Below are positions 8,190 to 15,883 of a stretch of DNA of 64,000 nucleotides, piece by piece. Each line of letters starts with the position of its first letter. Within the stretch, counting starts at the first letter, position 1. Location: assembly GCA_011525875.1 (NCBI GenBank), contig WYBN01000012.1, positions 496,001 to 560,000 on the forward strand. Reading direction: 5' to 3'. The notes beneath the pieces are model-generated. The model saw only the letters and a program-made list of their open reading frames with translations, did not search any database and was not told where the DNA came from. The DNA is from Melioribacteraceae bacterium (GTDB lineage Bacteria; Bacteroidota; Ignavibacteria; Ignavibacteriales; Melioribacteraceae). Made by a program: the position numbers and the translations under genes.

Positions 8190-9032
8190 TTAGTTCTCTT
8201 CAATTTCAAAATATAAGCAGCATTTTAGTTTTCCGCAGGGACCGCTCAATTTTGAAAGATTAGCGGAGCAATTCTGTTCGTTGACGATATGAGTCGATAT
8301 TTTCTTGAAGTTAGTTAGAAATGTGGCACAACAGTATTCCCTCCCACATGACCCCAAACCACCGATTCTTTTTGCTTCATCTCGCACGCCGATTTGCCTC
8401 AGTTCAATCCTAGTTTTGAACACAGCAGCTAAATCTTTTGCGAGTTCTCGAAAATCAACACGGCCGTCAGAAGTATAGAAGAAGAATAATTTTTTTCGAT
8501 CAAATTGGAAATGGACATCAACGAGTTTCATTTCGAGTGAAAATTTTTCAATTTTTTCTCGAAATACTGGCTTAGCTCTGAACTCGTCTTCCTGATTACG
8601 ACTATAAATCTGTAAGTCACTTTCAGTAACTTTTCGCAAAACAACCGGTAAATTCTCGCCGACTAAACCGAGCCGCTTTCGCCTTGCTTTGACAATCTCG
8701 CCATTTTCATCAACAACTGCGATATCTATCGAATCATCTGATTTTATTAGAACTAAATCGTTTTTCTCAATATTCATATTTGTATCCGCAATCTCGCAGA
8801 AAGTATTTCCGAGCAAACCATTACAAATAACTTCGATAATATCCCTGCTGTCAGTTTCGGCGGTGATTTGATGTCCACAATGTTCACAGTCAGAAATGTT
8901 TAATGAGAAAAGTTCAGGGCAGATTGCCGTTGCAACTTTATGTTTAAATGCTTGATTATATTTTGTTTGAAGACTGTCGACTTGTTCTGCTTCGTCTTTT
9001 AGCTTGTAAAATGAAAGATCTATATTATACAT
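8190..9032 (-). CDS. PSP1 domain protein (RicT/YaaT-like)
   Basis: Member of the PSP1 C-terminal family that includes Bacillus RicT (YaaT). RicT acts in a complex affecting RNase Y and phosphorelay signalling; that function is family knowledge and is not shown here. The cysteine-rich hallmark is present: GGLGSCGREYCC, then SGPCGKLKCCLYFE at the end. A further CEHCG pair lies near residue 55. ATG 9032 is preferred over GTG 9038, because AGG lies 8-9 bases before the ATG and only two before the GTG. It overlaps holB by 8 bases, an arrangement also known from Firmicutes. Confidence 0.88.
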   Translation of the reverse strand: MYNIDLSFYKLKDEAEQVDSLQTKYNQAFKHKVATAICPELFSLNISDCEHCGHQITAETDSRDIIEVICNGLLGNTFCEIADTNMNIEKNDLVLIKSDDSIDIAVVDENGEIVKARRKRLGLVGENLPVVLRKVTESDLQIYSRNQEDEFRAKPVFREKIEKFSLEMKLVDVHFQFDRKKLFFFYTSDGRVDFRELAKDLAAVFKTRIELRQIGVRDEAKRIGGLGSCGREYCCATFLTNFKKISTHIVNEQNCSANLSKLSGPCGKLKCCLYFEIEEN

Positions 9033-10137
9033 AATCACTACCTAATTGTCTTATTTCAAATATAATATTCAAGACAATTAGATTCAAATTAATATTAGCG
9101 TCTATTAGCGATTTGTAAGAATTCAATTTTGTCATTAAAGGGTAGATATCTCTCTCTTCGAATCTGCGGTTAAATTTCTCGAAAGTGTCTTTATAATTCG
9201 TAAAATAATTTGGCTCGCCAAAATTACGGTGATGCTGAACGTCGCTCAGCCAAAATAAAATCGAATCAATTATTTCATATAATATCTCTTTCCCAGAATT
9301 TTCCTGCATTTCGTTAAATTTATTAAGCGCAGTATTGTAATTGCCAGCTAAGGAGTGCCTTATTATATCAATAGTTTTGTCAAGAAAATCAATGAAGTCA
9401 GTTTTTGTCAATTCGATTGCTTTCTTCACTGAACCGTTTGCAAACTTAATCGGCAGTTCATATTCTAATTCATCATAATTATAATAATTCTTTATTATAT
9501 CTCTGATATCTTTTTCTTTCAATGGATTAAAATCAATGCGTTGGCACCGGGAACGTATGGTCGGCAATAATTTATCTGGGTTATTCGAAAGTAGTATGAA
9601 CAAGACGCCGGGAGGAGGCTCTTCAAGGTTTTTCAACAAAGCATTCTGAGCTTCTTCCCCCATCAATTCTGACTTATCAATTAAAATAGTTCTGTAATTT
9701 ATCCTTTCAAAACTTAGTGATAAAAATTTCCTAATTTCCCTAATGCTGCTAAGTTTGATTATATTTGCCCCATCGATGTCAAAATAATAGTATGGATTTT
9801 CCGATTTATTTTTTATCTCAGCAGCAATAGAATTTATAGTATTTTCATCAAGTTTTCTGGTAGCACTATTATCATTATCCTCCCCTTTGGCACGTGGCAG
9901 CGGAATGATATACTTAATGTACGGTTCTGATATGTTCGAGATGCTTTTTCTGATTAAAGAATTAATTCCCTCGGAACCGTTAATATCCTTAATAAATTGA
10001 ATTGCAGTAAAATGTTTTCCAACGCCAGGGGAACCGGCAAACAATAATGCGTTCGGGATATTTTGTGAGTTGACTAATCTTGATAGAATCTCTACTGCTT
10101 TTTTCTGACCAATAACTCTATCTAAAAAGTATGTCAT
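9025..10137 (-). CDS. holB: DNA polymerase III delta' subunit (clamp-loader ATPase fold)
   Basis: Part of the clamp loader that places the sliding clamp on DNA. An AAA+ fold is visible: P-loop-like GSPGVGKH (35-42), NALLKNLEEPPPGVLF in the Walker B/sensor region, and the SRC motif SRCQRIDF. The P-loop ends in His where an ATPase would have Ser/Thr, and the four zinc-binding cysteines of many relatives are missing. Delta' is usually a non-hydrolysing subunit, so this fits. It lies between DUF2795 and PSP1, overlapping the latter. Confidence 0.88.
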   Translation of the reverse strand: MTYFLDRVIGQKKAVEILSRLVNSQNIPNALLFAGSPGVGKHFTAIQFIKDINGSEGINSLIRKSISNISEPYIKYIIPLPRAKGEDNDNSATRKLDENTINSIAAEIKNKSENPYYYFDIDGANIIKLSSIREIRKFLSLSFERINYRTILIDKSELMGEEAQNALLKNLEEPPPGVLFILLSNNPDKLLPTIRSRCQRIDFNPLKEKDIRDIIKNYYNYDELEYELPIKFANGSVKKAIELTKTDFIDFLDKTIDIIRHSLAGNYNTALNKFNEMQENSGKEILYEIIDSILFWLSDVQHHRNFGEPNYFTNYKDTFEKFNRRFEERDIYPLMTKLNSYKSLIDANINLNLIVLNIIFEIRQLGSDYV

Positions 10138-10146
10138 TTGATAACG

Positions 10147-10374
10147 TCAATTGAATTCATCATCGTCGTTATAAAAGAAATCCTCGTCGGTCGGATAATC
10201 AGGCCATATATCTTCAATCGATTCGTATATCTCATCGATATCTTCTAGCTCTTTTAAATTCTCGAGAACTTCGAGGGGCGCACCGATTCTATCGGCATAA
10301 TCGTAAAGTTCATCTTTTGTTGCGGGCCACGGTGCATCTATTAAGTATGAAGCAAGTTCAATAGTCCAAATCAT
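10147..10374 (-). CDS. DUF2795 acidic protein, 75 aa
   Basis: Small acidic protein of unknown function. The core APWPATKDELYDYADRIGAP with a following LENLKELED is the DUF2795 pattern (PA..eL..yA...GA...vl..L). The C-terminus is very acidic (YNDDDEFN). It sits between the M23 peptidase and holB with gaps under ten bases, so it is in the same transcript. It is conserved in Chlorobi/Ignavibacteria as far as I recall, and no activity is known. Confidence 0.82.
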   Translation of the reverse strand: MIWTIELASYLIDAPWPATKDELYDYADRIGAPLEVLENLKELEDIDEIYESIEDIWPDYPTDEDFFYNDDDEFN

Positions 10375-10381
10375 TTAAGAT

Positions 10382-11326
10382 TTACTCCTCAAAAAATTCT
10401 GCCTCGTTGTTAAGTTCAAAAACTTTTACTTCATCAAAAATAAAATTCCTTGGATCCAGGGCTATGCCGTTGTGCAAAACTTCATAATGAAGATGAGGTC
10501 CAGTGGACAGCCTGCCAGAATTCCCGGTATATCCAATTAAATCACCACGCGATATTTTTTGTCCGACTTTTACCTTATAGCCAGATAAATGCCCGTAAAC
10601 TGTTTTGTAACTAAACCCGTGATTAATAACGATGGTCTTTCCGTAACCGCTTTTGAAACCTGCGTATTCAACTGTTCCTGAACCCGGGGCATGAACCGGT
10701 GTGCCTATATTTGCGATAATATCTAATCCGGTATGCATTCTGCGGATTTTTAATATTGGGTGCTTGCGCATTCCAAATTTATCGCCGTATCTGCCGGAAG
10801 TAGGTTTTATCGCAGGAAGAGCTTCAAACAATTTGCTGTTGTAATTAAGCGTATTTTCAATCTCTTTGTAATTCTCTTTCTCGAAATCAATTCTCAATTT
10901 TATTCGCTCAGTGTTTGTCTCGAGAACATTTACAAGCTCGTTTATATCGTCGGAAGATGAAGGATTTATGTCATCAAATATCCTTCCTCCCATACCAATT
11001 ACATAATCTTCCTCTTTATATGGCTCAAGATTTGCCGCAAGTCTAAGGTCATTATTTGTTCTGACTAAATAATCAAACTCCCTTTCGAATTGTCTGAATT
11101 TTTCAACATAAGACTGAAGTCTGTTGGTGAGATTTCTGTTTTCCGCTAAAAGCGCGCGAACTTCGGCATCCGGATTAAGGTATTCTTTAATAATGAAATA
11201 CGTGCCGAATATCAGAAAAGAAAATACGAAAGACGAAAACATTATTAAGAAAACGAATTTTCTATAAAAGTTTCGAATTTCGACGAATTTCAGTTTATTT
11301 TTTGAAAAGTAGTAAAAGTTTTTCAT
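10382..11326 (-). CDS. M23 (LytM) peptidoglycan peptidase, membrane-anchored
   Basis: Zinc endopeptidase acting on cell-wall cross-links. Residues 1-25 are basic, 27-50 form one membrane helix, 55-95 are a likely coiled coil, and about 195-300 form the M23 domain. The zinc ligands are in HTGLDI (H and D) and HLHYEV (HxH). The N-terminal anchor plus coiled coil resembles the cell-shape and division-associated M23 proteins of this phylum. The active motifs are complete, so it should be catalytic rather than an EnvC-like regulator. Confidence 0.92.
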   Translation of the reverse strand: MKNFYYFSKNKLKFVEIRNFYRKFVFLIMFSSFVFSFLIFGTYFIIKEYLNPDAEVRALLAENRNLTNRLQSYVEKFRQFEREFDYLVRTNNDLRLAANLEPYKEEDYVIGMGGRIFDDINPSSSDDINELVNVLETNTERIKLRIDFEKENYKEIENTLNYNSKLFEALPAIKPTSGRYGDKFGMRKHPILKIRRMHTGLDIIANIGTPVHAPGSGTVEYAGFKSGYGKTIVINHGFSYKTVYGHLSGYKVKVGQKISRGDLIGYTGNSGRLSTGPHLHYEVLHNGIALDPRNFIFDEVKVFELNNEAEFFEE

Positions 11327-11390
11327 AATAATTCGGTTGCGAAGTTATAAAATTGAGTTATCTAAATCAAGCTAAAAAGGAAATTCCTTT

Positions 11391-12395
11391 TTATTCGAAA
11401 TCATGCTCAAAATAATCGACTGAACGGTCAAAAGAATCAATATTTTGTTTAAGTTTTTGATTTAATCTCTTCTTGAAAATTTTAGCCGCATCATAGTTAT
11501 AGTGCTTCAATAAATAGTGCAGAGCTATTACTTCACTAATAACTGTAATATTTTTACCAGGCACAATAGGAACCTTGACATAAGGAATATCAACATCAAG
11601 ATAAGAGATAGTCTTCCCGTCAAGGCCTGTTCTCGTATACTCCTGAGTATCGTCCCAAACTTCGAGATCAATCACAACTTCGAGCCGCTTCTGGAAACGT
11701 ATTGCGCGAACACCGAACATGCTTCTAACATCAATTATTCCAATACCTCTGATTTCCATAAAATGTTTTATCAGATCAGTTCCGGAACCCATTAAAATTC
11801 CTTCCCCTTTTTTGGTAAATATAACGACGTCATCTGCAACCAATCTATGCCCTCTTTCAACAAGATCAAGAGCTATTTCACTCTTCCCGATTCCCGATTT
11901 GCCAGTGAAGAGCATTCCTACTCCATATACATCAACAAAAGAACCATGAATAGATATTCTTGGAGCGAATTGGTCATCTAAGAAATCACTAAGCAGATAG
12001 GCTGCTTTTGTGGTAGTCATAGGAAGCCCAAAAATAGAAATTTTATGCTTTTCGGAAAGCTTCAGCATATCGTCTGTCGGCTTATGGTTATTCGTAATGA
12101 CAAGGCAGGGGATTTCAAATTCAAATATCTTTTCCAAAGATTGAATTCTTTCCTTTTCTGACAACTTGGAGAGATATTTCATCTCTGTATTTCCGAATAT
12201 CTGCACTCGGTTAAAAGAGAATAAATCAACAAACCCGGCAAGAGCTAAACCGGGTCTGTGTAAATTTTGATCTGTTATTACTCTATTAAAGCCGTTAGAT
12301 TTGGAGAATAATTTTAAACCAAATTTTTCTTTTGTGCTTTTATAAAAATAATCAACTGTTATATGTTTTTTGGTAGATATATTTTTTTCAGTCAT
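11391..12395 (-). CDS. hprK: HPr kinase/phosphorylase
   Basis: Phosphorylates and dephosphorylates Ser46 of HPr, linking carbon and phosphate status to regulation. The P-loop is GKSGIGKS (165-172), preceded by the family His in ISIHGSFVDVYGVG. The HprK signature MEIRGIGIIDVRSMFG and the C-terminal VPGKNITVISEVIALHYLL are present. The 334-residue length is normal. Its ATG overlaps the stop of hpf (ATGA). Its substrate is encoded in this window at 57816-58082 with Ser at position 46. Confidence 0.95.
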   Translation of the reverse strand: MTEKNISTKKHITVDYFYKSTKEKFGLKLFSKSNGFNRVITDQNLHRPGLALAGFVDLFSFNRVQIFGNTEMKYLSKLSEKERIQSLEKIFEFEIPCLVITNNHKPTDDMLKLSEKHKISIFGLPMTTTKAAYLLSDFLDDQFAPRISIHGSFVDVYGVGMLFTGKSGIGKSEIALDLVERGHRLVADDVVIFTKKGEGILMGSGTDLIKHFMEIRGIGIIDVRSMFGVRAIRFQKRLEVVIDLEVWDDTQEYTRTGLDGKTISYLDVDIPYVKVPIVPGKNITVISEVIALHYLLKHYNYDAAKIFKKRLNQKLKQNIDSFDRSVDYFEHDFE

Positions 12396-12700
12396 AAAGA
12401 TTTAACTTTTGATATGCGTTTTGATTTTATCTGTTTTAATTGACGCGCTAATTTTTTAACTCCTTCAGAGACAGATTTCTGAAATTCCTCTGATGTTTCC
12501 GAAACCACCAGCGTCTTTCCCGGAATTTCTACTTTAATTTCTGCGGTTTTTAAACTGTCTTTTAGGTGTGTAAAACTTAATATTACGGTAACCTTAAGGA
12601 TATCATCGCTGAATCTATCAAGGTAACTAACTTCTGCTTCGATAAACTCTTTTAGTGTATCCTTCGCTTTGAACTTACGTGAAGTGATTATGATATTCAT
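12392..12700 (-). CDS. hpf: Ribosome hibernation-promoting factor, short form
   Basis: Binds the 30S decoding region to shut down idle ribosomes. The 102 residues cover only the YfiA/HPF domain (beta-alpha-beta-beta-beta-alpha), with the typical basic C-terminal helix KKLARQLKQIKSKR. The long C-terminal dimerisation domain is absent. AAGGAG precedes ATG 12700. It overlaps hprK by four bases, so the two are translationally coupled. Confidence 0.88.
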   Translation of the reverse strand: MNIIITSRKFKAKDTLKEFIEAEVSYLDRFSDDILKVTVILSFTHLKDSLKTAEIKVEIPGKTLVVSETSEEFQKSVSEGVKKLARQLKQIKSKRISKVKSL

Positions 12701-12711
12701 AGCGGCTCCTT

Positions 12712-13599
12712 TTAAGATTTTGGGTGTGCTTTTTTATATGTTTTTTTTAGTCTTTCCACGCTGACATGAGTATAAATCTGCGTGGTAGATAAATTTTCAT
12801 GACCGAGGATTTCTTTTACGCTCATCAGGTCCGCTCCGCGGTCGAGCATATGTGTTGCGGCGCTGTGCCGGAAAATGTGCGGGCTTTTTTTAGAAATATC
12901 GCTTACCTCAGCAATTATTTTTTTAACTAATCTCTGAACGAGTCTTGGATAAATTCTTTTCCCCTTGGCAGTAGTAAATAGCGGTCTGTCCGTAAAATCT
13001 TTTTCGAATGTTAGAATATACGGCTCAATTACCGAACGTGATTTTTCACCCAAAGGCACAATTCTTTCCTTAGACCCTTTGCCGGATACCCGAATTGTAT
13101 TCCTATCTAGGTCGATGTCTGAAATATTCAAATTACAAAGTTCGGAAACTCTCAATGCACAGCCGTATAAAAGTTCAATGATTGATTGAGTTTGTCTTTT
13201 CTGCTCAGAAAAATCTTTTCTCTCTATGAATTTAACAATTTCTATGAAAGAGTCAACACTTAAAGTTTCAGGTATATTTCTTTTGCTTCTGGGATTTTTG
13301 ATCCCTTTTGCCGGATTTTGTTTTAAATACCCGTTTTTTACCAAATAAGCGAAAAAACCCCTCAGAGAGGCTAATTTTCGACCGATTGAATTCTTTGAAA
13401 TACCTTCTTCATTCAAGTGAATAACAAAATTCCGCAAAAGCCGTTCGCTTAGTCTGTTAACCTCATCTGTGTTTTTTTCTGTACAAAAACTTGTGAATTG
13501 TTTCAAATCGGTTTGATAAGAAATCATTGTGTTATGTGCTAAACCTGTTACATTTTTAAGTTCTTTCGAAAAACTGCTTACTGCTTCTGCTATTGTCAT
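12712..13599 (-). CDS. xerD: Tyrosine recombinase XerC/XerD
   Basis: Site-specific recombinase that resolves chromosome dimers at dif. The catalytic set is complete: Arg150 (ALRVSE), Lys in GKGSKER (174 or 177), His241 and Arg244 (HIFRH), His267 (LGHENL) and Tyr276 (TQIYTH). The N-terminal SAM-like core-binding domain spans about 1-100. The 295-residue length is standard for Xer. No integrase-like neighbours or attachment sites are seen, so it is a housekeeping Xer. Whether it is XerC, XerD or a single-Xer type cannot be told. Confidence 0.92.
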   Translation of the reverse strand: MTIAEAVSSFSKELKNVTGLAHNTMISYQTDLKQFTSFCTEKNTDEVNRLSERLLRNFVIHLNEEGISKNSIGRKLASLRGFFAYLVKNGYLKQNPAKGIKNPRSKRNIPETLSVDSFIEIVKFIERKDFSEQKRQTQSIIELLYGCALRVSELCNLNISDIDLDRNTIRVSGKGSKERIVPLGEKSRSVIEPYILTFEKDFTDRPLFTTAKGKRIYPRLVQRLVKKIIAEVSDISKKSPHIFRHSAATHMLDRGADLMSVKEILGHENLSTTQIYTHVSVERLKKTYKKAHPKS

Positions 13600-13646
13600 T
13601 CTGTTCTGCGGAAATTAATAATTATATCAATTAAATCGGATCAATT

Positions 13647-14102
13647 TTAATTTATTGTATCCGAAGAATAAAGTATAATTCTGCTTCCGGGAAGAATTTT
13701 TGAACCAAAATCAACGATTGAAGTAAGAATGATCCAGTTAATATCTTCCTTTGTGATTTTAACTTCTGGAAAGAAAAATAATTGTTCTATTATCATATCA
13801 AAATCAAATGAATCTATCAGACCGATGTTCTGAAGGTGAATTAGGTAGTTGTAATTTTCAAACCCAAGGAACGAAATCTCTTCTTCAGTCAACATTCTTA
13901 TACTTCTTTTAGCCAGAGCATCTTCATTTTTCATGACACGTTTTGCAAGTATTTTGTCATAAACAAGACTGAAAGCTGCGCTGACGGTTTGCTTGTCAAA
14001 TTCGTTCGTTTTATTCAACTGTTTGTTAACTTCTTCAAGGCTGAATTTTTTATTTATTCCATCCAAAATCTTGGCAATAACTTCGACTATTTTAGCGGTC
14101 AT
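13647..14102 (-). CDS. DUF494 (Smg-like) protein
   Basis: 151 residues, all helical in appearance. The pattern of an N-terminal segment, then RMLTEEEISFLGFENYNYL, a leucine/aspartate-rich helix and a C-terminal KITKEDINWIILTSIVDFGS resembles DUF494/Smg proteins, whose function is unknown. The start overlaps the end of ybeY by 11 bases. The next gene, xerD, follows 47 bases later. The family call is moderately sure; no function is implied. Confidence 0.68.
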   Translation of the reverse strand: MTAKIVEVIAKILDGINKKFSLEEVNKQLNKTNEFDKQTVSAAFSLVYDKILAKRVMKNEDALAKRSIRMLTEEEISFLGFENYNYLIHLQNIGLIDSFDFDMIIEQLFFFPEVKITKEDINWIILTSIVDFGSKILPGSRIILYSSDTIN

Positions 14103-14553
14103 ATTCTATTATTAAATTCTTAAATTCTTTTGAATATTTTTTGACTAATTCATTTTCTTTGGCTTTCATTAACTTCTTGTCATGGGCATTCATATCATCA
14201 TAGCCGGTGAGGTGAAGAATACCATGAATAATTAATCTCAAAAGTTCCTCGTCTAAATTTACGTTAAATCTTTTAGAATTATCAAGTGCATCTTCGAATG
14301 ATATAAATATTTCCCCTTCAAGTATTCTTAGACTGTCCGAATAATTAAAAGTAATAATATCTGTAGAATTATGATGCTCGAGATATTTTGCGTTTATCTC
14401 CGAAATCAGTTTTGTGCTAATAAAATTAAACTGAAGAGCATAAATGGAAAAATCCAGCTCATCCCTCAGCTTTTTTACTACAGCATGTATAAGCTTTTTG
14501 TCGACTTTGATATTTTTTTCGGAAAGAACAGTTAAATTCCTCAGCAATTTCAC
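14092..14553 (-). CDS. ybeY: Endoribonuclease YbeY (rRNA maturation)
   Basis: Metal-dependent RNase involved in 16S rRNA processing and ribosome quality control. The C-terminal signature is HGILHLTGYDD (110-120), with His110 and His114 and with Asp120 at the third ligand, which is His in E. coli. The upstream TDIITFNYS matches the family's TDVLSF segment. The 153-residue length is normal. It starts with GTG (14553) overlapping the previous stop (GTGA), with AAGAG as Shine-Dalgarno. Confidence 0.92.
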   Translation of the reverse strand: MKLLRNLTVLSEKNIKVDKKLIHAVVKKLRDELDFSIYALQFNFISTKLISEINAKYLEHHNSTDIITFNYSDSLRILEGEIFISFEDALDNSKRFNVNLDEELLRLIIHGILHLTGYDDMNAHDKKLMKAKENELVKKYSKEFKNLIIEYDR

Positions 14554-15092
14554 CTCTTAAATTCGCTGTCGTTTAGTGAATCAATGGTTATTTTTGTGTA
14601 TTCGCGGTATCGAAGCGCAGACCTTTCAAATTCTTCTATTTCGTCCAGCCTCAGGTCTCTAATAACTTTAGCAGGCACGCCCGCCACCAGCTTTCTAGAA
14701 GGAACGATAAAACCGGGTTTAACTATTGCACCGGCAGCTATCATTGAATTTGTTTCTACTACTGCTCCATCCAGCACTATGGCTCCTATTCCGATTAAAC
14801 ATAAATCTTCTACGGTGCAGCCGTGAAGTTTTACCGAATGACCTATAGTAACCTTGCTGCCAATATTCAGCGGAAACTTACCATTAGTAACATGAAGCAT
14901 ACTTAAGTCCTGCACATTCGTCATCTCGCCGATTTTAACATAATGCACATCACCTCTTATAACACAATTATACCATACACTTGAGTACTTCCCTATTTTT
15001 ACATCGCCAACTATTTTAGCTCCATCGGCAAGAAATACGGATTCATGTAAATCAGGAAACGTCTTTTGATAAGGGAATAATTTCCCGGTCAT
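14550..15092 (-). CDS. Gamma-carbonic anhydrase-like hexapeptide-repeat protein
   Basis: Left-handed beta-helix protein of the YrdA/PaaY/CamH class. Hexapeptide repeats run from about 15 to 140, and the three zinc histidines are present in LHVTN and GHSVKLHG. Whether it hydrates CO2 or acts on another substrate is unknown. I prefer ATG 15092, which overlaps the previous stop as ATGA and gives 180 residues, the family norm; the frame extends 14 codons further up (15134) into the DUF3108 gene. It couples directly to ybeY. Confidence 0.88.
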   Translation of the reverse strand: MTGKLFPYQKTFPDLHESVFLADGAKIVGDVKIGKYSSVWYNCVIRGDVHYVKIGEMTNVQDLSMLHVTNGKFPLNIGSKVTIGHSVKLHGCTVEDLCLIGIGAIVLDGAVVETNSMIAAGAIVKPGFIVPSRKLVAGVPAKVIRDLRLDEIEEFERSALRYREYTKITIDSLNDSEFKR

Positions 15093-15883
15093 TTTTCCGT
15101 GAATCGTGGCGGCTGCCAATTCTTTTTTCTCCATTTTTTTAATTCAACCGATATACTGCCGATCAATACTTTTAATTTTGCCGTGACAGGTACGGCAAAC
15201 CCGTCATTTGTAAACCACCCCTCAAATTCGCCGGTCAATCCATATAAACCTACAAAATTTGCATTGCCTGATAGTCTTATGCAATCAATTTTATAATCAC
15301 AATTATCTATTGTTACCGGGTGCTTGCCTGTGTTGAAATTTATTACCGCTGTAGATAGATTTTCCACAATAAAACATTTTATAGTATCAATTATTTCTAA
15401 ACCTACTTTCCGCCGTGCATGATATAACAGTGAAAGTCCGTCCTGAATATGCGAATTGATATTAGCGATGGAATCAACCTTTATTTTATAAGGAGAAATA
15501 ATGCCTTTTTTTACTCTCAAGGAATTATTCTTTTTATTGACAATATATTCCGAATACCGCTGCGGCTCATAACCCAAATGAAGCGCACGGAAATATTCTG
15601 AATATCCTTTTAGATTGTAAATGCTTTCCATCTTTTCATTTAAGTTCACAAAGGGAATTGCCGGGTAGGAATAAATATCAGCCGTTGTTCTTATCACACG
15701 ATTATCACCGCTCCCCTTTTCCTCCGTGATTTTAATTTTAATAACGCCGAGTTTTATAAATGAATACGATACTTCGTATTCAAGCTCTTCGCCTGCCTCT
15801 AATCTATTTAATTGCTGCGCACAGTAATTAGAATATAACAAAGCAGCCATAAAAAATAAAACGATGGATTTCCGGCAATACAT
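15089..15883 (-). CDS. DUF3108 secreted protein
   Basis: 264 residues with an N-terminal signal peptide (hydrophobic 6-20, cleavage near CAQ). The opening of the mature part, LEAGEELEYEVSYSFIKLGV, is the DUF3108 hallmark. Such proteins look like periplasmic beta-sandwich, LolA-like lipid-binding folds; that is a family inference. It starts directly after ctpA's stop and overlaps the next gene, placing it in an envelope-maintenance cluster with CtpA and the Wzi-like barrel. Confidence 0.82.
   Translation of the reverse strand: MYCRKSIVLFFMAALLYSNYCAQQLNRLEAGEELEYEVSYSFIKLGVIKIKITEEKGSGDNRVIRTTADIYSYPAIPFVNLNEKMESIYNLKGYSEYFRALHLGYEPQRYSEYIVNKKNNSLRVKKGIISPYKIKVDSIANINSHIQDGLSLLYHARRKVGLEIIDTIKCFIVENLSTAVINFNTGKHPVTIDNCDYKIDCIRLSGNANFVGLYGLTGEFEGWFTNDGFAVPVTAKLKVLIGSISVELKKWRKKNWQPPRFTEK

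Noticed and set aside
12712..13599. Tyrosine recombinase as part of a mobile element
   Set aside because: Length and motifs fit a housekeeping Xer. There are no direct repeats, no tRNA junction and no cargo genes around it.
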